Assembly (NCBI RefSeq): GCF_001303895.1
Contig: NZ_LJSD01000037.1
Location: 186,001 to 250,000, forward strand
Direction: 5' to 3'
Length of the DNA: 64,000 nucleotides
DNA from: Mesorhizobium sp. 1M-11
GTDB taxonomy: Bacteria; Pseudomonadota; Alphaproteobacteria; Rhizobiales; Rhizobiaceae
The notes under the pieces are model-generated. The model was not told the DNA's origin, did not search any database, and saw only the letters and a list, made by a program, of their open reading frames with translations. Of this stretch, positions 16,405-25,258 are shown one piece after another (the first letter of the stretch is position 1; each line of letters starts with the position of its first letter). The position numbers were made by a program, and so were the translations under genes.

Positions 16405-18500
16405 CAGCGCGACCTTGGGCCTTTACCTGGCCCCTTGCCGCGCGGCGAAGCGCCCTTGCTGTCAAAGGAGCGGCCGCGCGGACCACCTTTGCCAGTATCG
16501 GACTTTTCCGGTCGCTCCGTCTTAGCGCCCTGCGGCCTCGCACCAGGGGCCATCCACACATTGGCGCGGCGCTGACCGGGCGGATCGATCGGCCGCTGCT
16601 CGCGCTCGCCCTTCTTCGGGCCACGCTCACCGAAACCTTTGCCGGAACCACCCTTGCCAAAGCCGCCACGGTCGCCGAAACCGCCACGATCCGGCTTCGT
16701 CGAAAGCTTTCCGAGCGCCTCGTCACGGCTGCCTTCGCGACGCTTGCGTGCCTTGATCAGGCCGCCCTCGCCCGCTGGACGATGGTCGCCATCGCGCAAC
16801 GGCCGCGCACGCGGCGCATCTTCCTCGCGCCGCTCGGTGCGGCGCACCGGCTTGTTTGAGAAGGGGGTAGTGATGTCGGCGTCGAAATTGGCGCCGGCTT
16901 CTTCGATCAGCGTTTCGCCAAGCTGTTCGCGTAGCGTACGGCCCTTGATCTCCTGCACATGACCTTCGGGCAATTCGCCAAGCTGGAAGGGACCGTAGGA
17001 AATACGGATCAGCCGTGCCACTTCAAGGCCGAGTGCACCGAGGATGTTCTTGACTTCTCGGTTCTTGCCTTCGCGCAGGCCAATGGTCAGCCAGGCATTG
17101 GTGCCTTGTGTGCGCTCCAGAGAAGCTTCGATAGCACCATAGAAAACGCCGTCGACGGCGATACCGTCCCTGAGGTCGGCCAGCGCCTGTTCCTCGACCT
17201 TGCCATGCACACGCACCCGGTACCGGCGCAGCCAGCCGGTCGCGGGCAGTTCCAACACACGCGACAGCCCACCGTCATTGGTCAGCAGCAGGAGGCCTTC
17301 GGTGTTGATATCGAGGCGGCCGATCGTCATCAGCCGCGGCAATTCGGCTGGCAGCACGTCGAAAACGGTCTTGCGCCCTTCCGGATCGCGGTTGGTGGTC
17401 ACCACGCCGGCTGGCTTGTGGAACAGGAACAGACGCGTACGCTCGATCGGCGGAATTTCCGTATTGTCGAGATGGATGACGTCATTCGCCGCCACGTTGA
17501 ACGCCGGCGAGGTCAACACCTTGCCGTTGACCTTGACGCGACCGGCAGCGATCAGCTCCTCGGCGTCGCGCCGGGAAGCGATGCCCGCACGGGCCAGCCG
17601 CTTGGCGATACGCTCGCCAGCCTCGGTGGCCTCAGCCGAAACGCGGGAATGCGCGGCATCTTCGCGGCGCGGACCCTTGTCGAAGGGACGTTTCGGCGCA
17701 CCCCCTTCGCGCTTCTGGAACGGCTTGCGCTCACCATCGAACTCGCGCTTCGGGCGCTCGAAACGGCGCTCGCCGCGCTCGCCGTTTTCATTGTCGAAGC
17801 GGCGCTCAGGGCGTCCGCCATCGAATTTACGCTCGCCACGCTCGAAACGGCCGGGACGCGGATTGCCCGTACCTTCCCGCTTCTCGTAGGGCTTGCGATC
17901 AGGACGAAAGCCGCCTTCGGGACGCGGCCCGCGCGGACGGCCGCCACCAAAGTCGCGCTTTGGTCGCTCGGCATCCGCCGCACGGTCCTCGCGTGGCGTA
18001 TAGGGTTTGCGTGGACCGTCGCGCTTGACGAAAGGCTTGCCTTCGCCACGTGCCCCCTTCTCAAAAGGCCGCTTGCCGAACGAACCGCCGCCTTCCCGCT
18101 TCTCGTAAGGCTTGCGGTCCTGCCGGAACTCACCTTCGGAGCGTACACTGCGGGTACGATCGCCGAAATCGCGCTTTGGCCGCTCGCCCTCAGCCGCGCG
18201 GTCTTCGCGCGGTGCGTAGGGTTTGCGGGGACCGTCCCGTTTGACGAAAGGCTTGCCTTCGCCGCGCGCACCCCTCTCGAAAGGCCGCTTGCCGCCATCC
18301 TCGCGCTTCTGCCACGGCTTGCCGCCGCCCGGCTTGAAGTCGCCGCGGGGCCGTTCGCCTGCTGCCTTGTCGCCGTCAAAACGCTTGGCAGACGGCTTCT
18401 TGCCGAAACCAGGCTTTCCACCTTTGCCGGAATCGCGGCTGCGTGGGCCGTCTGTTTTGGAACCGCGCGACCGCGGCGGCTTGTTGTCTTTGTCGTCCAT
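16404..18500 (-). CDS. rluB: Large-subunit rRNA pseudouridine synthase (RluB-type) with long disordered arms
   Basis: A 698-residue protein, more than twice the catalytic length. Residues 1-290 are highly charged, rich in Lys, Arg, Gly, Pro and Phe. They include a near-duplicate unit of about 70 residues (KRPFERGARGEGKPFVKRDG at 71 and KRPFEKGARGEGKPFVKRDG at 143). The S4 RNA-binding domain lies at about 297-345 and the RsuA/RluB catalytic domain at about 355-500, with GRLDINTEGLLLLTNDG carrying the catalytic Asp near 397. The C-terminal ~150 residues are again Arg/Gly/Lys-rich. It makes pseudouridine in 23S rRNA. The arms probably bind RNA; that is inference. First gene of the leftward operon with rsmD. 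Confidence 0.93.
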   Translation of the reverse strand: MDDKDNKPPRSRGSKTDGPRSRDSGKGGKPGFGKKPSAKRFDGDKAAGERPRGDFKPGGGKPWQKREDGGKRPFERGARGEGKPFVKRDGPRKPYAPREDRAAEGERPKRDFGDRTRSVRSEGEFRQDRKPYEKREGGGSFGKRPFEKGARGEGKPFVKRDGPRKPYTPREDRAADAERPKRDFGGGRPRGPRPEGGFRPDRKPYEKREGTGNPRPGRFERGERKFDGGRPERRFDNENGERGERRFERPKREFDGERKPFQKREGGAPKRPFDKGPRREDAAHSRVSAEATEAGERIAKRLARAGIASRRDAEELIAAGRVKVNGKVLTSPAFNVAANDVIHLDNTEIPPIERTRLFLFHKPAGVVTTNRDPEGRKTVFDVLPAELPRLMTIGRLDINTEGLLLLTNDGGLSRVLELPATGWLRRYRVRVHGKVEEQALADLRDGIAVDGVFYGAIEASLERTQGTNAWLTIGLREGKNREVKNILGALGLEVARLIRISYGPFQLGELPEGHVQEIKGRTLREQLGETLIEEAGANFDADITTPFSNKPVRRTERREEDAPRARPLRDGDHRPAGEGGLIKARKRREGSRDEALGKLSTKPDRGGFGDRGGFGKGGSGKGFGERGPKKGEREQRPIDPPGQRRANVWMAPGARPQGAKTERPEKSDTGKGGPRGRSFDSKGASPRGKGPGKGPRSR
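17867..18290 (-). repeat. Tandem repeat, 216-base period, inside rluB
   Basis: Two adjacent in-frame units of about 72 codons in the N-terminal arm of the RluB-type protein. Both contain KPFVKRDGPRKPY, then PREDRAA, ERPKRDFG and DRKPYEKREG in the same order. Unit length is estimated from the spacing of the two KRPF blocks. Differences are mostly single-residue, so the duplication is fairly recent or kept similar. Confidence 0.8.
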
Positions 18501-18558
18501 CTTGCCTTGCTCGCTAGAGCGGAATGCGGTTGGCAGTCTGCTCTATCTCTTTGTTTTA

Positions 18559-18609
18559 CCGCATGACCTTTGTCCGAAAAGTCTGCCTTTTCGGGATCAT
18601 GTTCTGCGC
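18559..18609 (-). repeat. Dispersed palindromic repeat, family C
   Basis: Reads on the minus strand GAACATGATCCCGAAAAG...CTTTTCGGACAAAGGTCATG. The other good copy is between groES and groEL. The element is a hairpin with CCGAAAAG/CTTTTCGG arms, flanked by CATGATC-like ends. Confidence 0.7.
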
Positions 18610-18761
18610 AGTCACGGCGCCGCGCGTCGGAAACGACGCGTCAGGACGCTGTGACGCTGCTGTTGTGCGCATGATCCGGTTCGAAAATCGATATCGGTTT
18701 TCGAAGTCGCGCGCTAGATAACAGGATCGCTGCCGGGTGGCGAGGACTATTCTAAGCCCAT

Positions 18762-18865
18762 TGGAGCGCCATGCGTCCATTCGGACGCGCGAAGGACGCT
18801 CTAACACTTTTGAAGCTGCGCAGCGTGCTTCCGAAATCGATTCCGATTTTTGGGGGCCGATGCGC
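18762..18865 (-). repeat. Dispersed palindromic repeat, family B (diverged copy)
   Basis: On the minus strand it reads GCGCATCGGCCC, AATCGGAATCGATTT, GAAGCACGCTGCGCAGCTTC, AAAAGTGTTAGAGCGTCCTT, in the same order as the tandem pair at 25.3 kb. It differs by several substitutions and short indels. It abuts the tadA translation start region; an in-frame TTG lies inside it. Confidence 0.75.
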
Positions 18866-18882
18866 TAAGGAGCAGAAATCGC

Positions 18883-19329
18883 GTGAAACGACCGGATTTC
18901 ATGGCAGCCGCGCTGAAGGAAGCTGAAGCCGCCGCTGCGCGCGGCGAGGTGCCAGTCGGCGCGGTCATCGTCCATGGCGGCACAATTGTCGCCGCCGCAG
19001 GCAACCGCACACGGGAACTGTCTGACCCGACCGCGCACGCAGAAATGCTCGCGATCCGTGAAGCGAGCCAGAAACTCGCCAGCGAAAGGCTGACCGGCCA
19101 CGACCTTTATGTGACACTGGAACCGTGCGCGATGTGCGCCGGCGCGATCTCGTTCGCCAGACTACGGCGGCTTTATTTCGGTGCCGCGGACGAAAAAGGC
19201 GGCGCGGTGGTCAACGGACCGCGCTTCTTCGCTGCTCCCACCTGCCACCATGTCCCGGATGTCTATGCCGGGTTTGCCGAGACGGAGGCCTCCGCCATTC
19301 TCAAGGATTTCTTCCGGGATCGCCGCTAA
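18883..19329 (+). CDS. tadA: tRNA-specific adenosine deaminase TadA
   Basis: A 148-residue zinc-dependent deaminase that converts A34 to inosine in the tRNA-Arg anticodon. Zinc/catalytic motifs are HAEMLAIREA (His ligand and catalytic Glu) and PCAMCAGA (two Cys ligands). VPVGAVIVHGG and NRTRELSDPTAHAE are also typical. The GTG start is chosen because AAGGAG lies about ten bases upstream; the ATG six codons later is too far from it, and a more upstream TTG lies inside a repeat. Single-gene unit, divergent from rluB. Confidence 0.95.
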   Translation: MKRPDFMAAALKEAEAAAARGEVPVGAVIVHGGTIVAAAGNRTRELSDPTAHAEMLAIREASQKLASERLTGHDLYVTLEPCAMCAGAISFARLRRLYFGAADEKGGAVVNGPRFFAAPTCHHVPDVYAGFAETEASAILKDFFRDRR

Positions 19330-19411
19330 AGCAGCTCCAGGAAAATGTATGGCTTTCCGGAAGCACAGGGATCTGGAGCGTTTCATGGCTCCGCGAAACA
19401 GCAACCGCTCC
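19328..19411 (+). repeat. Degenerate family A-like repeat after tadA
   Basis: AAGCAGCTCCAGGAAAATGT, a GGCTTTCCGG block and GGAGCGTTTC...GAAACAGCAACCGCTCC resemble a decayed family A copy in the usual orientation. It begins at the tadA stop codon. Similarity is partial, so the assignment is tentative. Confidence 0.4.
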
Positions 19412-19417
19412 AACGAA

Positions 19418-19446
19418 AAAACGCCGCTGACAGGGCCAGCGGCGTT
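19418..19446 (-). terminator. Rho-independent terminator of the lipoprotein gene
   Basis: Perfect 10-base stem AACGCCGCTG / CAGCGGCGTT with a 7-base loop. On the minus strand it is followed by a run of T, the proper sense for ending the leftward lipoprotein transcript just past its stop. It may also terminate tadA read-through from the other side. Confidence 0.85.
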
Positions 19447-19468
19447 ATCGTGACGGCTTATCAGCAGC

Positions 19469-20149
19469 CTAGTTCCACCAGTCGAACCAGCCCGACTTGC
19501 CGCTCTTGGCCTGGGCTTCCTTCTTCAGGCGCCGTTCCTTCTTGTATTCATCCTCGCCAAGCTCGCCCTGCGGCGCGGTATCGGCCGCGGTGCGATAAGC
19601 CGCCGGCGGATCGGTGAGGTACCTGCGAGTCGTCGGTGTGCTCTGTTGGCTTTCGGCGACACGCTTTGCCACTTCGGCGCGGCGGGCAACGGCTTGGCCG
19701 CTGTCCGGGGGCGGCGGATGGCTCGAACCCGATTCGGCCATTGCCCTGCGCACGGCGACCGGGTCGGTCTGCACGTCGTCGGCCAGAATGCCGGGCTCGT
19801 AGTTGGGGTTGTTTTCGTTGGCAGTCGCCTCGGCGCGCAGGCGCGCGCGGCGCTGTTCCGGCGATTCCGGCCACTCGCCGCTCGCAGTCTGCGTGATCGA
19901 ATCCTGCGGCGCCGGCAGCGCTTCCCTCGTGCCAGCCTTCGGCTTCACCAGCGTTGCGCGTGGCTTGTAGTCGATGGCGTCACGCTTTTGAGGACGCAGC
20001 GAAATCGCATTTGAAACGTCGCCGAGCAGTTGTTCACCCGCTGGCGTCCCCGTGCCATAGGTCGGTGAACCCACACAGCCAGCCAGCGCGAGTCCGGACG
20101 CCATGAGCGGCACGAGAACCAACGCACGCGCGTGGTGTCTTTCGGTCAT
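19469..20149 (-). CDS. Hypothetical alphaproteobacterial lipoprotein
   Basis: A 226-residue predicted lipoprotein. The signal sequence is ALVLVPLMASGLALAGC with a lipobox LAGC and acylation at Cys25. The mature part is hydrophilic and Pro/Ala/Arg-rich, with short motifs (AISLRPQKRDAIDYKPRATL, ANENNPNYEPGIL, TTRRYLTDPPAAYR) and a basic, Trp-rich end (KSGKSGWFDWWN). The ATG at 20149 places the signal at the N-terminus; an earlier in-frame ATG would add 24 residues. It lies downstream of ileS on the same strand with a 193-base gap. Function unknown. Confidence 0.75.
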   Translation of the reverse strand: MTERHHARALVLVPLMASGLALAGCVGSPTYGTGTPAGEQLLGDVSNAISLRPQKRDAIDYKPRATLVKPKAGTREALPAPQDSITQTASGEWPESPEQRRARLRAEATANENNPNYEPGILADDVQTDPVAVRRAMAESGSSHPPPPDSGQAVARRAEVAKRVAESQQSTPTTRRYLTDPPAAYRTAADTAPQGELGEDEYKKERRLKKEAQAKSGKSGWFDWWN

Positions 20150-20342
20150 GCTGAATTTTATCACTCTCGACCTCTGGCCAGCCCCGGTGGCCCGGAAATG
20201 AAACATCATGCGCTCATTCAACGGGAATCCGGCGATAGTTTGTCATTGTTCTTCGTCGGAATGTGGGGTCTTTACCTCAACACCCGGTTAAGGGCAACGC
20301 CGGCCACCACACTGGCGCCGGCGCTGCATAAGCTGAAAAGAC

Positions 20343-23279
20343 CTAGAGACGGCCGAACGCCTGCAGTTCATGCAAGGCTGCCGCATCGCGCGCCGAGACG
20401 TCCGGATAGGCTGCATCCAAGCCGACATCGGCGGTGTAGCGCCACGAGCGCGCGCATTTGACGAGGCCGCGATCTTCCGCCTTCGCGATGACGACGGCGA
20501 CACCGGGAACTTCGCGCAGCGCAAAGGCATCCGCAGGTGCCGCATCATGCGAGATGACGAGGTCCGAGGTGATGCTGATCTCGGCGAGATCGATCCCGGC
20601 AAGCGCTGCTTCCAGGCTGGCATCGTTGAGGTAAACGATCGGCACCGCCTCGAGCGAAGAGCCGATGGTCTTCTTGGCGCGCTCGAGTTCCAGAGCACCG
20701 GTAACAACGCTGCGGACCTGGCGCACCTTGCGCCATTTCTCCGCCAGCGCATCATTGCGCCAAGCGGAAGGCACAATTGGCATCTGTTCGAGATGCAGCG
20801 ATTCGGCCTGCGGGTTGCGATCCAGCCAGGCCTCTTCCGTGGTGAACGGCAAAAGCGGCGCCAGCCACTTCACCAGGCAGTCGAACAGATGGCGCACCAC
20901 CTGCACGGACGCCTTGCGCTTCACGCTGGAAGGCGCGTCGCAGTAGAGCGCATCCTTGCGGATGTCGAAATAGAAAGCCGACAGTTCGACGACCATGAAA
21001 TCGAGCAGCGCACGCGTGATACGCTTGAACTCGAAGGCATCGAAGCCCGAACGCACCAGCTCGTCGAGCTCGGCCAGTCGGTGCAGCATCAGCCGCTCCA
21101 GCTCAGGCATTTCGGCGAGCGCCACTTCGGCACCATCGTCATGGGCCAGCGTTCCCAGCATCCAGCGGATGGTGTTGCGCAGCTTGCGGTAGGCGTCGAT
21201 GTTGGTCTGCAGGATGGTCTTGCCGAGCCGCTGGTCTTCCCAATAGTCGGTCGTTGCCACCCACAGTCGCAGGATATCCGCGCCCGACTGTTTGATGACG
21301 TCTTGCGGCACCACGGTGTTGCCGAGCGACTTCGACATCTTGCGGCCTTCCTCATCCATGGTGAAGCCATGGGTAACGACCGCGTCATAGGGTGCCCTGC
21401 CCCTGGTGCCGCAGCTTTCCAGCAACGAGGAATGGAACCAGCCGCGATGCTGGTCGGACCCTTCGAGATAGACATCGGCCGGCCATTTCAGATCGGGACG
21501 ATCCTCCAGCGTGAAAGTGTGGGTCGAGCCGGAATCGAACCAGACGTCGAGGATGTCCATGACCTGCGTCCACGGCTCGTTGGCACGCGACCCCAGGAAA
21601 CGCTCGCGCGCGCCCTCGGCGAACCAGGCATCCGCCCCTTCCTTTTCGAAGGCATCGACGATGCGGGCGTTGACCGCCTCGTCCTTCAGCACATTGCCGT
21701 CGACGTCGGCGAAGACGGCGATCGGCACGCCCCAGGCACGCTGGCGCGACAGCACCCAGTCGGGGCGCTCCTCGATCATCGAGCGCAGGCGCGTCTGGCC
21801 GGCAGCCGGCACGAAGCGCGTGGCGTCGATCGCGGCGAGCGCACGGTTGCGCAACGTGGTGCCGTCGCCGAGTTCCTTGTCCATATAGACGAACCACTGC
21901 GGCGTGTTGCGAAAGATGATCGGCTTCTTCGAACGCCACGAGTGCGGATACTGGTGCTTCAGCCGCCCGCGTGCGAACAGCGCATTCACCGCGATCAGCG
22001 CCTCGATGACGGCCTTGTTGGCATCGCCCTTCTTGCCGTTGTCGTCGATGACGCGTGCAGCGCCGCCCTCGCGATCCGGACCGAAACCCGGCGCGTCCTT
22101 GGTGTAGAAGCCTGCATCGTCGACCGGAAACGGGATCGCAACGTCGATGCCTTGCTTGCGCAGTTCCGGCGCCGCATCCATCCAGGCCTCGAAGTCTTCG
22201 CGGCCGTGGCTGGGCGCAGTGTGCACGAACCCGGTACCGGCATCGTCGGTGACATGGTCGCCGGCGACCATCGGCACGACGAAGTCGTAGCCGCCACCGA
22301 GGCCCTTCAGGGGATGAGAAACTGTAAAGCTACCAAGCTCTTCCGCTGAGACGTTGCGAAGACGCTTCATGGTCACCTTCGCCTTTGCAGACGAATCCTC
22401 GGCAAGCGCGTCGGCAAAGATGAGCCTCTCACCCGGTTGCGGACCAAAGTCGTTCTCAGCCGCCGTAACTTCGTAGAGACCGTAGGTAACGCGCGGCGAA
22501 TAGGCGACCGCGCGGTTGCCGGGGATCGTCCAGGGCGTGGTTGTCCAGATGACGACATGTGCCCCGGCAAACTCGCCGGCCGCACCGTTGACCGGGAACT
22601 TCACCCAGATCGTGTCGCTCTCATAGTCCTGGTATTCGATCTCGGCTTCGGCCAGTGCGGTGCGTTCCACAACCGACCACATCACCGGCTTGGAGCCACG
22701 ATAGAGCTGGTCGCTCGTCGCGAATTTCAGCAGTTCGCCGGCGATGCGGGCTTCCGCATGGTAGGCCATGGTCGTGTACGGGTTTTTGAAATCGCCGACG
22801 ACACCGAGGCGCTGGAACTCGTCGCCCTGCACCTTGATCCACTTTTCCGCATAAGCGCGACATTCCTGGCGGAATGCCACCATGGCTGCGGGCTGCGTGA
22901 GATCCGGCTTGGACTTGCCTTTCGAACGGTAGTTCTCTTCCTCGATCTTCCACTCGATCGGCAGGCCGTGGCAGTCCCAGCCCGGCACGTAATTGGAATC
23001 GAAACCGCGCATCTGGAACGAGCGGACGATGATGTCCTTCAGGATCTTGTTCAGCGCATGCCCGATATGGATGTTGCCGTTGGCATAGGGTGGGCCATCA
23101 TGCAGGACATATTTTGGACGGCCAGCGGCGGTTTCGCGCAGGCGTTTGTAGAGGTCCATATCCTGCCAGCGCTTGACCAGCACCGGTTCTTTTTCCGGCA
23201 AGCCGGCGCGCATAGGGAATTCCGTCTGCGGCAAATAAAGGGTTTTCGAATAGTCGAGGGTTTCAGCTTTGTCGTTCAT
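20343..23279 (-). CDS. ileS: Isoleucine-tRNA ligase IleS
   Basis: A 978-residue class I aminoacyl-tRNA synthetase that charges tRNA-Ile and edits Val. The HIGH signature is in [15 protein letters not shown] near residue 65, the CP1 editing domain follows, and the KMSKS loop is [11 protein letters not shown] near residue 625. The anticodon-binding domain and a short C-terminal domain complete it. That C-terminal domain reads KCARSW and SARD where zinc-type IleS has KCxRCW and CxRC, so the zinc site is lost. The start [20 protein letters not shown] is used; the frame remains open 61 codons upstream through a repeat but that part is not IleS-like. Confidence 0.97.
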   Translation of the reverse strand: MNDKAETLDYSKTLYLPQTEFPMRAGLPEKEPVLVKRWQDMDLYKRLRETAAGRPKYVLHDGPPYANGNIHIGHALNKILKDIIVRSFQMRGFDSNYVPGWDCHGLPIEWKIEEENYRSKGKSKPDLTQPAAMVAFRQECRAYAEKWIKVQGDEFQRLGVVGDFKNPYTTMAYHAEARIAGELLKFATSDQLYRGSKPVMWSVVERTALAEAEIEYQDYESDTIWVKFPVNGAAGEFAGAHVVIWTTTPWTIPGNRAVAYSPRVTYGLYEVTAAENDFGPQPGERLIFADALAEDSSAKAKVTMKRLRNVSAEELGSFTVSHPLKGLGGGYDFVVPMVAGDHVTDDAGTGFVHTAPSHGREDFEAWMDAAPELRKQGIDVAIPFPVDDAGFYTKDAPGFGPDREGGAARVIDDNGKKGDANKAVIEALIAVNALFARGRLKHQYPHSWRSKKPIIFRNTPQWFVYMDKELGDGTTLRNRALAAIDATRFVPAAGQTRLRSMIEERPDWVLSRQRAWGVPIAVFADVDGNVLKDEAVNARIVDAFEKEGADAWFAEGARERFLGSRANEPWTQVMDILDVWFDSGSTHTFTLEDRPDLKWPADVYLEGSDQHRGWFHSSLLESCGTRGRAPYDAVVTHGFTMDEEGRKMSKSLGNTVVPQDVIKQSGADILRLWVATTDYWEDQRLGKTILQTNIDAYRKLRNTIRWMLGTLAHDDGAEVALAEMPELERLMLHRLAELDELVRSGFDAFEFKRITRALLDFMVVELSAFYFDIRKDALYCDAPSSVKRKASVQVVRHLFDCLVKWLAPLLPFTTEEAWLDRNPQAESLHLEQMPIVPSAWRNDALAEKWRKVRQVRSVVTGALELERAKKTIGSSLEAVPIVYLNDASLEAALAGIDLAEISITSDLVISHDAAPADAFALREVPGVAVVIAKAEDRGLVKCARSWRYTADVGLDAAYPDVSARDAAALHELQAFGRL

Positions 23280-23712
23280 CGATCTGCCATATGCGTTGCC
23301 CGGCGGCGCGAGCCTCGGGCGTTGAACTAAAGCAATTCCAGGAAAAGTGTGTAGCGGTTTTCCGTCCGGAGTTGCGTAAACATGTTCTGGAAAAAGCGCG
23401 AGAGCCCGCGCAAAAGTCCCGGCGGCTCCGACGACCTCAGGCCGTCCGGAACACCGGGCCACTAATTCGTATCGCGATGCCGCGAAGGCGCGAGAAAGCT
23501 GTCATGGCCGCGCTTTTAGCGGATAAGCCGGCAGGAATAAAGCGCTTCCCTACAGCAAGTGTCACGACGTTTGCCGATGCGGCGCAATTCGGGCCGGGAC
23601 GAGCCGAAAAATCGGGGGCAAGAACCGGAGCGGAGCGTACGTCCAAGTACGTGAGTACCGGAAGCGCAGAAAGCCGTTATCTGCTGGCCGTCCTCGCCCG
23701 AACGGCGTGCGT
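23280..23712. other. Gene-free 433-base region upstream of ileS
   Basis: No convincing gene. It contains a family A repeat at 23331-23381 and, further right, the inverted repeat CGTAC-GTCCAA-GTACG (23636-23651) just downstream of the leftward MipA-like gene. The ileS promoter must lie here. Open frames through it on either strand are unlike any family and read through the repeat. Confidence 0.5.
23331..23381 (+). repeat. Dispersed palindromic repeat, family A (partial copy upstream of ileS)
   Basis: Reads AGCAATTCCAGGAAAAGTGT, GTAGCGGTTTTCCGTCCGGA, GTTGCGTAAA. It is the left half of family A without the right-hand hairpin. On the minus strand it keeps an open frame leading into ileS and would encode [14 protein letters not shown], the same peptide other copies can encode. 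Confidence 0.75.
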
Positions 23713-24522
23713 CTAGAGCTTGAAGTCGAAGCGATAGCTGGTCGAAATGCCGAAGGTGAACTGGTCTTTCGAGCCGTTCTGCCTGACCAGGCTGGAATCG
23801 GCAGCTGGACCGGTCAGACGGCTGTACTCGCCGAACAAGCTGGCCGTGATAGGATCGGTCACTTTCCAGGTAACGGCACCGCCGACGCCGACCGATTTCA
23901 GGCCACCACCCGGCTTGTATTCGGCAAGGCCGGTGGCTGCGGATTCGGCGGCGTTGACGCCGTAATAGGCATCGAAGTAGCTGGCCGAAGCAAAGGACAT
24001 GCGCGGACCGCCGGAAATACGCACTTCGGGTGTAACGTCATAGAACGCATCGGCAGCGAAATCCGCGACGACGCCGTGATGCGCGCGGAATCCTTGCCGG
24101 ACCTCGCCACGCACACGCAGCCAATCCAGTGGATAGAATTCGGCGAACCCGCCGACTTCCCCGCCCCACCGCACCGGGTCCAGCCCCTCCAGCCCTTGCG
24201 TATCGCTGTCGCGCCGTAGCAGGAGCTTGCCGTTCAGGCCGGCGCGGAAATTGCCGTTGTCGTAGAGGCCGAGCGAAATATTGTCGTTGCGCGAGGAAAA
24301 GCGCGTGTCGCCACCGGCCTTGCCAAGAGAGATGATCGGCTCGGCGCCAAGCAGATATTTCTTGCCGCCTTCGAAGTTCGGGGCGACCAGTCCGGTGACA
24401 CCGACCTCAAGATACCAGTCGCCGCGTATCCAGCCGAAGAAATCACCTTCGGCACGCGCACCGGCCGGCGCAAAGAGAACAGCAGCGGCAATCGCCACCG
24501 GAAGGGACTTTGCAGGACTCAT
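23713..24522 (-). CDS. MipA/OmpV-family outer membrane protein
   Basis: A 269-residue predicted outer-membrane beta-barrel. The signal peptide is SLPVAIAAAVLFAPAGARAEG. The barrel shows alternating strands typical of MipA/OmpV, with FGWIRGDWYLEVGVTGLVAPNFEGG near the N-terminus, DWLRVRGEVRQGFRAHHGVVADFAADA in the middle, and a C-terminal strand KDQFTFGISTSYRFDFKL. MipA family members link to murein enzymes or act as OMP scaffolds; the role here is unknown. The ATG at 24522 is used; a GTG five codons upstream is possible. Confidence 0.85.
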   Translation of the reverse strand: MSPAKSLPVAIAAAVLFAPAGARAEGDFFGWIRGDWYLEVGVTGLVAPNFEGGKKYLLGAEPIISLGKAGGDTRFSSRNDNISLGLYDNGNFRAGLNGKLLLRRDSDTQGLEGLDPVRWGGEVGGFAEFYPLDWLRVRGEVRQGFRAHHGVVADFAADAFYDVTPEVRISGGPRMSFASASYFDAYYGVNAAESAATGLAEYKPGGGLKSVGVGGAVTWKVTDPITASLFGEYSRLTGPAADSSLVRQNGSKDQFTFGISTSYRFDFKL

Positions 24523-24693
24523 CACAACACCATGCACAACTCACCGTTGAATTGTCTATGAGGGCAGCTTGGTAAAATTTGATTTAAATCCCCGATTTTC
24601 AAACACATTCGGTTTCGGCTCCGTCACTGGACGTCATATTGGCACGGCGTTATCGTCCCCCTTGTGACAGGCGCAACCTTGGAGAGGATGGCC

Positions 24694-25257
24694 ATGACCC
24701 TGCCCACGGACGAACTGAAGAATGTAATCGGCGAGGCCCGTTCCAAATGGGGATGGTTCGTGGCGCTCGGCGTCTTGCTGCTGATCTTTGGTGGCATCGC
24801 TTTCGGCAATCTGTTCATCGCCACGGTCGCCTCGGTCTACTTCGTGGGCTGGCTGATGTTGATGGCCGGCGCCATCGAAATCATCCATGCCTTCGGCGTG
24901 AAGACCTGGGGGCGCTTTTTCTACTGGCTGCTCAGCGGCCTGCTCTATGCGGTGGCCGGCTTCTTCGCCTTCTACAATCCACTGCTCGCCTCGACGGTGT
25001 TCACTCTGCTGCTGGCCATTGCGCTGGTGGCCGCAGGCCTGATCCGCGCTTCGATCGGCTACCAGCACCGTGCTGAGAAGGGCTCTGGCTGGATCATCGC
25101 TGGCGGCGTCATCACTGCGCTCGCGGGCCTGCTGATCGCCCTGCAATGGCCAGTCAACAGCCTGTGGGTGCTAGGCCTGTTCCTGGCCATTGACCTGGTT
25201 TTTCAAGGCTGGACCTACATTGCCTTCGGTCTGGGTTTGAAGAACAGCCGGGCCTGA
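24694..25257 (+). CDS. HdeD-family (DUF308) membrane protein
   Basis: A 187-residue inner-membrane protein with six hydrophobic segments arranged as repeated pairs (GWFVALGVLLLIFGGIAFG, FVGWLMLMAGAIEIIHAF, LSGLLYAVAGFFAFYNPL, and further). This is the HdeD/DUF308 pattern, linked in E. coli to acid resistance. The ATG at 24694 is preferred because GGAGAGG ends six bases before it; an ATG two codons earlier abuts the Shine-Dalgarno. Single gene, convergent with ribF across a tandem repeat. Confidence 0.87.
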   Translation: MTLPTDELKNVIGEARSKWGWFVALGVLLLIFGGIAFGNLFIATVASVYFVGWLMLMAGAIEIIHAFGVKTWGRFFYWLLSGLLYAVAGFFAFYNPLLASTVFTLLLAIALVAAGLIRASIGYQHRAEKGSGWIIAGGVITALAGLLIALQWPVNSLWVLGLFLAIDLVFQGWTYIAFGLGLKNSRA

Positions 25258-25258
25258 C

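Larger units (their letters stand above)
18501..18882. repeat. Repeat-rich intergenic region between rluB and tadA
   Basis: This 382-base gap holds no convincing gene. It is a mosaic of palindromic elements. A family C copy in reverse orientation occupies 18559-18609 (CCGAAAAGTCTGCCTTTTCGG hairpin). A related element at 18667-18714 has the hairpin TTCGAAAATCGATATCGGTTTTCGAA arms. A reversed family B copy lies at 18762-18865. The last ends just before the tadA ribosome-binding site. The divergent promoters of rluB and tadA must lie among these elements. Confidence 0.75.

Noticed and set aside
16959..18566. 535-codon open frame antisense to rluB
   Set aside because: Arises from the repetitive GC-rich coding of the RluB arms; low-complexity protein with no recognisable family.
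18524..18807. Short frames on both strands in the rluB-tadA gap
   Set aside because: Lie entirely in palindromic repeats; each strand is equally open.
20370..22349. 659-codon open frame antisense to ileS
   Set aside because: Complementary to a clear IleS reading frame; composition of an antisense shadow.
23291..23716. 141-codon plus-strand frame upstream of the MipA-like gene
   Set aside because: Runs through a dispersed repeat and has no ribosome site or family likeness.
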